Positions 1-12,786 of a stretch of 64,000 bases of DNA are shown here, piece after piece. Origin of the DNA: Ceratopteris richardii (lineage: Eukaryota > Streptophyta > Polypodiopsida > Polypodiales > Pteridaceae); assembly GCA_020310875.1 (NCBI GenBank), contig CM035435.1, forward strand, positions 69,966,955 through 70,030,954, given 5' to 3'. Position 1 is the stretch's first letter; the number at the start of each line of letters is the position of its first letter. The notes under the pieces are model-generated. The model was given only the letters and a program-made list of their open reading frames with translations. It had not been told where the DNA came from and made no database searches. The translations under genes and the position numbers were made by a program.

Positions 1-400
1 TTTTTTACTCCCTCATATTAGGAATTCTAAAATCTCTCAAGACACATGGAATGATTTGGAAGCATTCTTCTCCTCAAGTATCAAAAATAAGAAGAAACAA
101 CTATGGATGGTGTTTATAACACTCAACAAAATGCCCAAGCAAATTCTGATGGAATTTTTCACCAAGAGATGGACATTGCCGATCAACTTGGGAGCATTGG
201 AGAGATCATTGATAAAGAGCAAATTGTGAGGTAAGTCATCAATGGGATCAAAGCTGATGACAAATGGGAAGCGTTCACCACAACCATGGATCTCCACATG
301 GATATGCAAGTGTCTGAGTTCAACAAACTCATGGGGAAACTTTTCACACATGAAGAAAAGCTTATGAAGAAGAAAAGGCAAGAAATTTGATGATGAAGGA
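1..400 (+). pseudogene. Ty1/copia gag fragment (UBN2-type)
   Basis: Plus-strand translation across two to three frames matches the middle of a copia Gag polyprotein. The first bases read as FLLPHIRNSK and lead into QDTW; later segments read as EQIVR, then a stop, then VINGIKADDKWEAFTTTMD and KLFTHEEK. The same blocks in the same order occur in the Gag of copia I near 43330-43640, for example VINGIKADDKWESFTTAMD, so this is an inverted relative of that family. Frames change at least once and there are internal stops (the tga around 388 ends the last segment). The 5' part lies outside the window. The match ends near 400 and minus-strand copia sequence begins about 55 bases later. No intact product is possible. 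Confidence 0.75.
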
Positions 401-455
401 TGTATCTCTCAAGTCCATTTTGTAGGAAGAGGTAGAGGTTCAAGAGGAAGCGATA

Positions 456-2010
456 ATGAGTTGATGAGAGATACCTTTGGCTTCAAGAAAATACTTAAAG
501 TGTTTAGACATGTACTCTTCTCCTCTATCACTTCTCAAAATTTGAATTTTTGACTGACTTTCATTTTCAACCATAGCTAAGAACTTCTTAAAAGTAGCAA
601 AAACCTATGACTTCACTTTAAGATTTTAAATCCATAAATATCTTGAGAGATCATCAATAAAAGTAACAAAGTACCTGAAACCTTGAATAAAATCTATTCT
701 CATTGGACCATTCACATATGAATGTATGATCTACCACTTCCTTGTGGTTGTGATGTATCCATGCTTCTTGAAAGGCAGTTTGTGAATCTTTCCTTCAAGA
801 CATCCTTCACATGACTCCGCATCATCTGGTGAAGCAAAAATAGGTAAACTCTCTACCATACCTTGATCTTTGATATGCTTAGCATGCCATAACTTCATGT
901 TCTCCTTAGGTGTAGTAGACCTAGCAACATTAGCATGAATAATTTTGGATAACACAAACATGCCACTTCTGTTTTCACCCTGAAGTAGAAAATGTTCCTA
1001 TTAGGTGAGAGGATCTGACATGAATTTTCTTTAAAAATAACTTTATAACCATCTGCCAAGAAAGTAGAGATAGAGAGCAAATTTTTCTTCATATTTGGAA
1101 CATAAAGAACATTGGAAATTGTGAAATTTCCACTTGCTATGGACTTAAGGTTTACTTCTCCAACACCAAAAACATCTAAATCATGACCATATGCAATGGT
1201 CACTCTTCTAGTTGAAGAGTTAGAAAGGGAATAAAATACCTTTTTGCAACCTGTCATATGCTTAGTAGCTCTAGAAAAAAAAATTCTACAATTATCTGAG
1301 ATTGCATTTAATGTTGCCTGATCAAAAGCTACCACTTCAATAAGAACACATGCATATGAATCTACCTTTGAAGTTTTAGGTCTTAGATCATCTTCAACAC
1401 TATTAGCTAATGATTTCTTCTTCTTGTAAAAAATCCTTGTTTTGCATTCTATTGTGAAATGACCTGGTTTCTTATAGTAATGGCATAGTTCTTTGAATCA
1501 GATGTAGACGAAGACTTTTCTTTGGGTGTAGAGGAAGCATTAGGGGAAGGACTAGAGGACTTAGGATTAGAAGACTTACTTTTCCTTCTTGGATTGCTTA
1601 CTATTCTTCTCTTCTTTGTCTCCTTCTTCTTCCCCTTCAATGATGATAACGTGGCTTCAACATTCTCTTCATCTTGAAGTAAAGGAACTATAACTCTTCA
1701 AATAAAAGTTCTCTATTTCTTGTACAGAGAGATAAAGAAGTAACAAAAGCATGATATGAAGATGGAAGTGAGTTTAGAAGTGTACTTACCATCTCTTCAT
1801 ATGAAATGTTGACTCCAACATTAACTAATCTCCTAAAACTTTAAGCTTCAAAATATTCACTAAACTGACTCACCAACTTTCATCCTTGTGTTGGCTAGTT
1901 GTCTCCTTATACAAGCTTTCCTAGCACGGTTTCTTCTCTGATAGAGATTCTCTAGCTCCAACCAAGCCTTATAAGAGGTTCTACATGACCTGATTTGGGA
2001 TGCCCAAAGA
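456..2010 (-). pseudogene. Degenerate Ty1/copia gag-protease-integrase fragment
   Basis: Reading right to left, the minus strand gives a copia Gag C-terminal half near 1690-1850 (ISYEEMVSTLLNSLPSSYHA). A CCHC knuckle at about 1455-1495 has its second cysteine replaced by tyrosine (CHYYKKPGHFTIEC). A protease-to-GAG_pre-integrase stretch follows at 895-1335 (LYVPNMKKNLLSIS) and 731-961 (LWHAKHIKDQGMVESL, CEGCLEGKIHKLPF), then the start of the integrase core near 455-720 (GPMRIDF, YFVTFIDDLSRYLW). Frames change several times and stops interrupt the integrase. RT and RNase H are missing because the fragment ends near 456, where oppositely oriented gag lies. It belongs to a copia lineage different from I, E or J. 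Confidence 0.8.
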
Positions 2011-3420
2011 ATGACTAGTTTCACTATCGGACATCACTTGAGAAAATTAGTGAAGCATTTTTTGCTAAACTACTAAGGAAACAAACTAGAAGGGATCATA
2101 AAGATGGGTTTCATGAGAGAGCATCGATGGGTGCTAATGTGATTGGAGTGATGGTTACCAAGGCCATGGTCATGGAACTAGCTCTTTGATTTAACCAATT
2201 AGTTTGGAATAGAAAAGGATATCGACTATTATATTTTGAATATATCCAAACTACAATAGTTTTAAGGACATGGGATTCACTAGATTCCACTTTCATGTTA
2301 CGCATGTATTTGCATTATATATATCAAATATAAATTAGGTTTAGTGTAGGTATGACACCATAGATTGGAAGAAGGTCCATTGGTATGGGATGGTGGAAAC
2401 GACTTCCCTTTGAACACTCTTCTTCTATGGCCAGGGAGAAAGGGACTCATCATTCATGGGGGCCTATCTCGCTATACCAAAAGAGAGCTCTTAGTAGACA
2501 TCTCCTTAGTACTAGGAGTTATCGTTCATAGTTAATGGAAGATTTTTTTCCCAATGGATTGCATGATGGAATATTTTATCTCTCAAAGATATCACATACT
2601 CAATTTATAGTTTCCAAGAAGGATGACTCCATTAATATGAATGGAACATATAGATCCATACTCAAAGGATGGTTAGTAGATATAGTTTCCTTAGTATCGA
2701 TACACATATGTCATATCATAGTTGATCATTTTAGAAGAGGGCTTTGACCCTAGGAGGGAATTTATTTTCTCCACTCCACCAAATAATCCTTCATTCTTTA
2801 TGGGAGACTTGTTCTCCACCTCTATGGAAATGTAGATAATGAAGGATAATGCATTTGTTTTATTCATCGAAGGGAGGAGCAAACGAATTCATGATTCTCT
2901 CTTCTAGGGAAAGGAGAAAGTGGGAAGAGATCTTACTTTAGCCCCTCTTCTTTGAAAGAGAGAAAGGAAAGGAAAACATTATCTCTAGGATGGTAGTTAA
3001 GTATGATTTACTCTTAAAGAGCAGTCTGCTAGTTTCTCTTAAGAGGAGTAAATTTCATTTACTCCATGAGCATAAGAGAAGAGTATGAAATATCTCTAGT
3101 GGAAGTAAATAGAGCTCATCATCCATTTAGTATGATTTCTATAGATAGGCAGATGTATTTGGTGACATCTTTATTTTTACATGCGAGGAATAGAGCTATG
3201 GCTCTACTTAGGATTTCATTTACTCTACGTTTAGTGTAGTTTTCCTTCACATGGGGAGTTTGAACCTCCATTATTTTTTAAAGAAAAACATGGAGAATCT
3301 ATGTACATGTTATCAGTTATGAATGAGTGGAGAAAATGTATTCAAGAGAATCTCCTTTAAAGGAGAAGGGAAAGTAGAATAGATTCCATTGCTAAAGCTC
3401 TTTTGGTTAGATGAGATTAG
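2011..3420. other. No recognisable gene; AT-rich spacer
   Basis: All frames are short and none resembles a known family. Two loosely similar segments near 2488-2515 and 2667-2695 share ttagtaga followed by tccttagta, which suggests a decayed internal repeat. This may be old LTR or non-coding internal sequence of a dead element, but I cannot name it. Confidence 0.4.
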
Positions 3421-4580
<1,160 letters not shown>

Positions 4581-4605
4581 TGTTGTTAAGGGGAAGGAAA
4601 TGTTA
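4581..4605 (+). repeat. Start of a truncated LTR
   Basis: These bases follow the polypurine tract. A 21-nt part (4585-4605) recurs exactly in inverted orientation at 15940-15960, at the edge of another LTR-like stretch. After 4605 the sequence changes to the RNase H remnant of gypsy G, so only the first 25 bases of this LTR survive here. Confidence 0.45.
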
Positions 4606-4851
4606 AATGTTATAGTACCGTAGTAGTGAGGTGCCAAATTAACCTCTCTCAATGATCTCCTTGGTTGTCTTTTGCTTAGAGATACTCCGCATGAAACCCA
4701 AGAATGGTAAAAGCATAAAAACATACAATTGAGAGATATGAGTAAAACTCAATCTATTGAGAATAGGCATGCGGCTAAGTGAGTCAACCACCACATTAAA
4801 TCTTCCCTTCCTATACCTAAGCTCATAGTCAAAGTCTTGAAGGGTCTATAC
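4606..4851 (-). pseudogene. 3' end of gypsy G RNase H
   Basis: The minus strand reads LQDFDYELRYRKGRFNVVVD and continues to SLSRMP, the end of a Ty3/gypsy RNase H with the usual GxxNVVADxLSR block, here with V in place of A. The preceding part of the same RNase H lies at 13788-14000, beyond element A. Removing A and one copy of the 4-bp duplication atac makes the two halves run on in a single frame with one in-frame tga. Nothing integrase-like follows leftward; the match fades near 4620. Old and inactive. Confidence 0.8.
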
Positions 4852-5902
4852 TGTTAGAGGGCCGCCGAATCAGGACGGATGAACCCGGACAGGTGCCTTA
4901 AATGTAAGAGTGCTGGACGACCGCCGAACAAGGACAAGAGTACGAGGACAGGGAGTTTAAATGAAAAAGAGAATCTTTCAGGGAACGCACAGGTAACTGC
5001 AGAAGAGCGCACGCTTGTAAAAAAATCCCCTATTTAAGGCAATGAAAAGAAAGAGCAGGCAGTCCCTGTTTTTGTGGGAATTGTAGCGTGTTGTCTGATT
5101 AAGTCTCACTGAGATTGCTATCACGTCTTGTGTGCACGTATATGTTGTTGAAAGGAGAAGTTCTGCTTGATCTGTTCCGTCTGTAGTCCTACTAGTTGGT
5201 TACACTCACCATAATAAGGAATGACGAATTAGTTGTATTGTGTGGCGTAGCTGTTCGGTGATGGTTAAGTATGATTCTGAGTGTGAACAAGCGTGACATG
5301 TTATTTGTTAGTTCTTCTGGGAAGTAAGTAGCACGAAGAGTAATCGCGAATTAATTGTTTGTAGAGTCCTCGTGAGCGATTGAAGTTGTTACTACACCAT
5401 ATATTTGCTGTTTACTTCGACTTCGGAAGATTAGTAGTTGTAACGATCTGAGTAGGAGTAGAACAGTGGCGGTGTATGTTTGTTGAGGAGAATTAACTGT
5501 GCGAATCCGCGTGACTTTAAGGCATACGGTCTAATTGGCATACCTACCTACTTTGAAGAAGTACGCAGTAGGTAATTTTGTTATTGAAGTATCTTTTGCG
5601 TGTAGAGTACGTAATCGACCGACTACCCTCAGTCCTGTAGTTCTAATTCCAATACACTGAACAGACTTCCGTTGTTCAGGGACGGATACTGAGCTAAGGA
5701 CGGGACGACCGTAAGACTGTGTGTTAAATTGGGAAAATAGTACAGGGCCTCTGTCTAACAGACCCCTACCACTCCCAAGAACCCACGTGGCTAAGAGAGG
5801 GATTGCGGTTAGAAGCATTTGGAACCGATCAAACGTGAAGTATCTGAATCAAAGTAGAGTAACGCTTAAACCCATAAACGAGTAGCAGTCTAACATTTAA
5901 CA
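4852..5902 (+). repeat. Element A 5' LTR (1051 bp)
   Basis: It matches 12737-13787 over its full length with about 12 substitutions and no length change. It begins TGTTAGAGGG and ends TTTAACA. A TATA-like tatttaagg at 5031-5039 is the best core-promoter candidate. Confidence 0.95.
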
Positions 5903-5904
5903 TT

Positions 5905-5922
5905 TGGCGCCGTCTGTGGGAA
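5905..5922 (+). other. Primer-binding site of element A
   Basis: TGGCGCCGTCTGTGGGAA starts two bases after the LTR. TGGCGCCGT is the start of the Asp-tRNA-type primer site used by many plant Tat/Athila-like gypsy elements; the rest diverges from the full Asp tRNA complement. Confidence 0.8.
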
Positions 5923-6108
5923 AGTGGCAACTGTTTACCAGTCTCTGCGGTAAAGTAACATTTGATTACGAGTTACTTGTGAGAAAGTGGCATTAGAGTG
6001 CTAAGCGGGTTGTAAGAAGCAAGCATCCAGTAACATTTGATCTACTGACAGTAGCAACAGACCCAGATTGTTGCAAACTGCTCAGATAGTATCACTGGGC
6101 AATGATAC

Positions 6109-9100
6109 ATGCCGGTTACTCGGTCTGGTGAAACGTATCCTAGGACCCAGACGACGGGAACAAGAAAAGTACAAGAAACAACTCTAGGAGAAGAAGGTAT
6201 AACGCGACCTGACTCAGTGGTCGAGCAAGTTAAGGACGCTAGAATTAATTCCGGCCATATTCCGGTGGAACGATCAGCGCCTTTGGTACATGCTGGTGTC
6301 ACCTCGACCCAGCCTAACCAAAGTATAGTGATTCCAGAATCTATCAATACGCCGCTAGAGATTAGACAAACTCTAGGAAAAGAAATCAGTAAAGGCGAAA
6401 AAACGCTACAGTCTGGTAGACTGTCAGCTCATTCCGGTGATATTCCGGTGATAGAAACACCAACTGGCGGTCAAGGATTAGCAATTTTTGCAGAATCCTC
6501 AGCCAGGCCCGCGTGTTTGGAAGAAAGACTTCGGATATTAGACATCCAGAAAGAAGGAGACCTATTCGAAGCTAAGGTCCGAAGTATCCTGCGCAAAAAC
6601 AGCACACCGAAAGGCACGCTATCCGGCGATCCAGATTCTGATAGTTCAACTAATCAACCTCAAGATACAGAAGAAGGACCGGAGACACCCACGATGAACG
6701 GACAACAACAACAACAATAGTTAGGTCAACCAAGGCCGCCTCCAACAGAAGTAACCTACACGAAATTCGGTGGATTCCCAGGAGATGACCCAGACGCTCA
6801 TGTACGAACTTTTGAGATAAGTTATGCAGTTCTTAACCATCCACCAGATCAGGCGTACAAGGCCATTGTTTTTCAATCTACTCTAGTCAATGAAGCGGCT
6901 AGATGGCTTACGGAATACGACATTAATCATTTCGGTACTTATGATGCAGTACGAGATGCCTTTCTACAACGATTCAGACTAAAGAAGAATCCTGCTGAAA
7001 TCTTTGAGTATCTACAGAGCAACCGACAGAAGGCAAATCAGACTGTCCAGGAATACGCTACTCTCTTTAGAACACATTTACGACAGATACCACAGGCACA
7101 TGCTAATCTACCTGACGATGTCATCTCTCAATGATTTATCAATGGATTAACTCCACAACTGAAGCATATTATGATCATCAGATGTGTTGGAGCAATGACA
7201 CTGGATGCAGTCATTGCAATGGCTCTACAGTTGGAATCCAAGGTTGGTGGATTTTCAGAAGACTTGGAATGGTTAAGGACAAACAAAAATATGACTGAAG
7301 ATATAACCAGGCAAGTATACTGCACCACGTGCAAAAATTCAGGCCATACAAGTGCTAACTGTGCACTAAATCAGACATTCTGTGCTATCTGCAACACTGC
7401 CGGACACTCCACCGGAAATTGTCTCTACAATGCCAGAATACAAGGAACAACAACAGTCAATGCTGTTATACAAGAACATGGACAGGCAGCGAATCACTAT
7501 GTACCTCCGCAACTGAGAAACAATCAACCACAAGGATATCGAAACTACCGAGGACAGAGGAACAATAACTATAATGCAAACCGCTGGCACAACGAACCAC
7601 CATCGGAAAAACCCAATTTACCACCGCCACGCTGTCATTTTTGTGGTGAATTCGGACACATTAGAAGATATTGCAAAGACGCAGCTGAATATGATCAAAG
7701 GAAGAAGGAGCGGCAAAACCCAATGGCCAACATGGTACAAATTACACCTGTGGAAACACAAACTGCTACAGTCCAGACCCGATCAGGTAAACAACTGCAG
7801 CCAGTAGCAGAAGTATTTGAACCAGGGATACGAGAACAACATAGGATGTATAACAAGGCTAGTCACTGGACCGCCACAGAACCACCAGTGTTCCCAGAAC
7901 CTATTCCGGTGACTCAGACCTCGTCAACAAAGGAAGGAATGCAACAAGAGAAAGCAGCAGCAGAACAACCATCAGCAGTAGACATAACAACAGATACATC
8001 GACAACAGCAGAGACCTCAAGTCCAAAGGAGCAGGATAACCAATCTCAGCAGGCCTGGGAAATTTTATCCAAGGCATCTATCACCTTACCTCTCGGCCAA
8101 CTTTTGGCGTTAGTACCTGGAATTCGGCAACAGTTTCAACAACATTTTAACCCGGCACCCTCTTGCATTCCGGCAACTGCCGCAGTTCAACCAGAATCTG
8201 ATTCTACGGTTGATCATGCAGTGCCCTTGATTACAGTATGGTATAAGAATCAGAAGATCACGCAGGTATTAATTGACAGAGGCTCCGACGTAAACATTGC
8301 AACCGCAGCATTATGTAAAAAGCTAGGCTGGACCGAAATCGAACCAGTTCAATTCTTTGTCAGAATGGCTGATCAATCTAGAGTCCATCCCGTAGGACTT
8401 GTACGGAATGTACCCATTACTCTACAAGGTACGACTTTCAAAATGACTTTTGTTATACTAGATCTGCCCGAATCCACCTTGGATTACAACCTTCTTTTTG
8501 GCCGACCTTGGCTGAAGCATGCAAAGGTAATACAAGACTGGTCTGCGCAAGAGCTCACATTCAAGGATGCCAATCGTAAATATGTGGTAAAACTAGATGC
8601 TATACAACCCTGCGAACTTCACGCCAGACCTTATTTCGCTGAACCAGTTCATATGTTAGATGGACTATCAGATGATGAAGAAGAGCAATTTCTAAAGCTT
8701 AACGCCGATTTAATGTCTCTAGGAACTGTTGATCTACAGTCCGTCATTAATAACTGGAACACTTCAGTTTGTGTAGTAGTAGCTATCACCGAAAAGTCTG
8801 AACAAGCAGATACTGAATTACAACCACTATTCAAGCCAACAGAGGATACAGAGAACCCACAACAATTTTATGTCCCTGAAGACCAGCTGATCACGTACAA
8901 TCTAGGAGACAAGGACAATCCTCGACCTGTAAAAATAAGGCAAAACTTACCGGAAATCTTTCAGGCTAATTTGATTCAGCTCCTTCGCGAATTCTCAGAC
9001 ATCTTTGCATGGGATTATAAAGATATGAAAGGATTAGATCCGCGCATATATCAGCACAGAGTCATGCTGAAGCCTGAAGCTAAACCGAATAGGCAGCCTA

Positions 9101-11703
9101 GCTATCGGATGAATCCCAATTATGCATCTCAGGTAAAAGCCGAACTTGACAGATTATTAAAAGTAGGATTCATCGTACCAGTAGAACATGCTGAATGGAT
9201 TTCACCAATTGTGATTGTGCCAAAGAAAAATAAGCAACTACGAATCTATGTAGACTACCGGAAATTGAACGCAGCAACAATACCAGATCCTTTCCCGATC
9301 TCCTTTTTGGATACCATGCTTGATAGAGTAGCAGGCCACGAAATGTATTCATTCTTAGACGGATACAGCGGTTACAATCAGGTTAGAATGGCTGAAGAAG
9401 ATATACCAAAAACTGCTTTCATTACCAATTGGGGTGTCTTCGCCTGCACCGTAATGTGGTTCGGATTAAGAAATGCACCAAGCACATTTCAGCGATGTAT
9501 GCAGGAGATATTTTCTCCTTATCTCACTTCATTCATGCAAGTATATCTTGACGACTTCTCAATCTTTGGGAAGATGATAGCACATTTAAGTCATTTATGA
9601 TGTTGTTTTCAGAAGTGTAGAGAATATAGACTCTGCCTTAATCCAAACAAATCCGTGTTTGCGGTCTCATGTGGCAAACTACTTGGGCATATTGTATCTG
9701 CTCAAGGTATCCGAGTAGACCTAGATAAGATTTCGGCAATTTTAGAAGCCCCGGTACCCGCAACCCCAAAAGAAGTAATGCGTTTTATGGGTCAAATACG
9801 ATGGCATGGCAGACACTTACGGTGGCTGGCTCACCTCGCAGTACCACTAAACAGGTTAATCACAAAAACTCCCCGACAGTTTGAATGGACTGAAGAATGC
9901 CAAACTACATTTGATCGGCTCAAGTATCTCCTGACGCAAGCCCCAATTTTACAACCACCGGACTGGGACAATCCGTTCCATGTTTTTGTCGACGCTTCAG
10001 ATATTGCAATTGGCAGTATTCTGATGCAGCAAACAGATAAGTGATTTCGCCCTGTTTATTACGCCAGTAGAAGGCTTGCACCGGCAGAAAAGAACTATTC
10101 CACTACTGAAAGAGAATGTCTAGGATTGATTTACTCAATCAAAAAGTTCAGACATTATCTACTAGGTCGGAAGTTTACCTTTCATGTGGACCATGCTGCC
10201 CTTGTTTATCTAGTAAGACAACAACATCTAGGCGGACGATTAGCCCGATGGGTGCTACTCTTGCAGGAATTTGATTATGAAGTCATTCACCGACCCGGAA
10301 ATGCACATGCCCTAGCAGATTTCTTATCTCGCCTGGATTCCGGTGAAGCTCCGGTAGGCATAGATGACACGACTCCTGCGATTTATAATGCTGAACCACT
10401 ATCCGATGAAACGGCCAACCTACAAGTACCATCCACATATTATGATCAAATTTTAACTTTTCTCACCGAAGGATGCTTCCCATCTGAGACGACCAAGGCA
10501 GTTCGAAGGAAATTGGCAGTCTTTAGCCGCCGATTCCGGCTAGTAGCAGGAGAACTATATTATGCAGATCATACCGGAATCTTACTTCGCTGTATTCCAC
10601 CTCATGAGGTTAATTCAGTTATCACTTTGGCGCACTCAATTCCTTCTGGTGGCCATTTTGCAGTAGACTTAACTCACCGAAAAATTCTGCAAGGAGGTCT
10701 CTGGTGGCCAACGATGTACAGAGATATCGCACAGTTTGTTAAACAATGTGATACTTGTCAAAGAACTGGTCAGCCTTTGCAAAGGCATCTTTTTCCTCTG
10801 CAACCCATCTTACCACTCGAACCATTTCAGAAATGGGGATTAGATTTTATCGGTCCAATCACACCCCCAGCAGTCTTCACTAACAACAGATACATACTAA
10901 CCTGTACAGACTATGCAACAAGATGGGTAGAAGCCTGGGCTTTACGATCTGCTACAGCGGTTACGGTAGCAAAATGCCTACTCACGGATGTCTTCCCACG
11001 ATTTGGCTTACCCCTAGAAATTGTCTCAGATCAAGGCACTCATTTTGTAAACAATCTAATGAAGGCCCTTACACAATCATTCCAGGTCACACATAAATTT
11101 AGCTCTCCTTATTATCCACGTGCTAATGGATTGGCCGAAAGTACAAACAAATCACTGTTGAATATCCTCCGGAAATTAATCATGGAAGCACCGGAAAGAT
11201 GGGATCAACTACTACCTGCAGTATTATGGGCATACCGGACTACATATAAGGTAACAACAGGCTTGACACCTTTCAAACTAGCTTATGGCTTAGAAGCAAT
11301 AGCACCCATGGAAATAGTCATCCCAAGTCTGCGTGTAGCAATCACTCAGAAGATGCTATCGGAATATTCGCTGACAGCACGAATGGATGCACTCAGAGAA
11401 CTTGATGAGCACCGATGGCTCAGTTTTTTAACTATGCGCGAAGTACAACTAAGGCAAGCCAAGACACACGATCGATATTTGAAGACTCCAATCTTTTCGG
11501 TAGGCCAGCTTGTACTCTTCTATAACGCAAAATCGGATAGAGCAGCAGGAAAATTCAAACTACGATGGTTCGGCCCTTTCAAGATCTCAGAACAAATGGG
11601 CCCGGCAACTTTTCGGTTGACTACGTTGACCGGAAATCCACTTCCAAAGGTAATCAATGGGTCGAAGCTGCGGCCGTATTATCCCACTACTAGTACGCAT
11701 TAA
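6109..11703 (+). pseudogene. Element A gag-pol polyprotein, four in-frame stops
   Basis: This is a single frame of 1865 codons from ATG 6109 to TAA 11701, interrupted only by stops at 6718 (tag), 7132, 9598 and 10042 (tga), with no frameshift. Order: Gag core (about 6740-7300); three CCHC knuckles at 7321, 7381 and 7633 (CTTCKNSGHTSANC, CAICNTAGHSTGNC, CHFCGEFGHIRRYC); protease at 8275 with LIDRGSDVN, where the catalytic D-S/T-G is D-R-G; RT about 9150-9600 with YLDD at 9544; RNase H from 9991 (VDASD); and integrase with the HHCC finger 10630-10765. Catalytic D10843, D11029 and E11137 give DX61DX35E. A basic C-terminal part ends near 11690 without chromodomain. RT has RIYVDYR where RxCxDYR is usual. 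Stops and the protease change mean this copy cannot make its proteins. Confidence 0.93.
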
Positions 11704-12012
11704 ATTATTCGGCGGCGAACTGCGTTTTGTATAAATTTTGCGTTTTTCTTTTTTCTTTTCTCCCTTTTTAGTCGTGTTTTGTACGAATCTTTATGTTACC
11801 AGCCGCCCCTCCCTACCGGTCCCTCAAGCACGCACGCCAGCATGCAAATAGTATCCTTCCCGCACCGCACAATGATACCCACCCCCCTTCCCACCCCCAC
11901 CGTGTTCTCCTTATTTAACCCCCTCGGTTGAGCCATAAACGTTATCGTGTTCTCAAGATTATACGTATTATCCCTGTCTTCTGTGTTGCCTGTAAGTGTG
12001 CTCGTGAACACT
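11704..12012 (+). other. Spacer between gag-pol and ORF2 of element A
   Basis: Pyrimidine- and C-rich DNA with no gene. A ttatttaacc stretch near 11909-11918 resembles the LTR TATA-like motif and could be a promoter for ORF2; this is inference only. Confidence 0.35.
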
Positions 12013-12786
12013 ATGGAAGCGCTAGCCAACTACGCTGCTTTCCGTGATGGTATCCCGACACACGTCGGCGAATACCTGCGCTGCAGAGGGTTGGCTAACT
12101 TCGCTGAGTTGCCCTGGCACTCAGTGGAAGCCCATCCCTTCTCCGCGCAGATCATCCACGCCATCGCCCAATTCCCCATCACCGAATGACAGTGGGTCTT
12201 CCCCTCCCTCCCATATAGAACCGTCATCACCTTCCAAGCCTTCTCTGCAGCCTACCGCCTCACCCCGCAAGGACGCAAAAATGGCCCTAGCATCCCTATC
12301 GCTCGCATGACCGAACTCTTCCCCCGCTCCTCATCAAACGAATATGCTATTCTCTGCCGCCCAGAACCCGAACGGTCCGCCCTACAGTTCCTCGTAGCAA
12401 TTCTCAACCTGCAAGCCGAAAATGAAATTTTGTAGTCAAGGATACAAGTTTTGCAAGAGTTCGAAAAGCAGATATTAAAAGATGAGGGCGTAGAACTAAA
12501 TGCCACATTGATGACAAATGTGAACATAGACTTATTAAAACAGCAATTGGATAGTCGTGTTCAAAATAGCTGGACACTTTTTCGCAGGAGATGGCTGGCT
12601 ATACTTGTTTCGCCACTTGAACAAGTGCGGTCAGAAAGGATTGGGGAGTCAAACCCTGGCATGGACCGACAAGCAGTGCAAAAGGATGTTGAAGACAGTA
12701 ATGCACCTGCGGGTTCGAGTCCACCGTGCGTGCCAGTGTTAGAGGGCCGCCGAATCAGGACGGATGAACCCGGACAGGTGCCTTAA
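12013..12786 (+). pseudogene. Element A ORF2, extra protein of unknown function
   Basis: This frame continues from M12013 (MEALANYAAF; an upstream in-frame M at 11947 is possible) to the taa at 12784, which lies 50 bases inside the 3' LTR. It is broken only by tga at 12187 and tag at 12433, so about 258 codons were originally available. The first two thirds look globular (WHSVEAHPFSAQIIHAIAQF, VFPSLPYRTVITFQAFS); the last third is helical with leucine and glutamine (LLKQQLDSRV). The position matches the extra or env-like ORF of Athila-type plant elements, but there is no signal peptide or membrane segment. It loosely recalls plant transposon-associated ORF domains, which I cannot confirm. Not obviously related to ORF2 of B. 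Confidence 0.6.

Noticed and set aside
12661..12736. tRNA gene upstream of the A 3' LTR
   Set aside because: B-box word and partial acceptor pairing exist, but the D and T stems do not pair and the region lies in the ORF2 frame.
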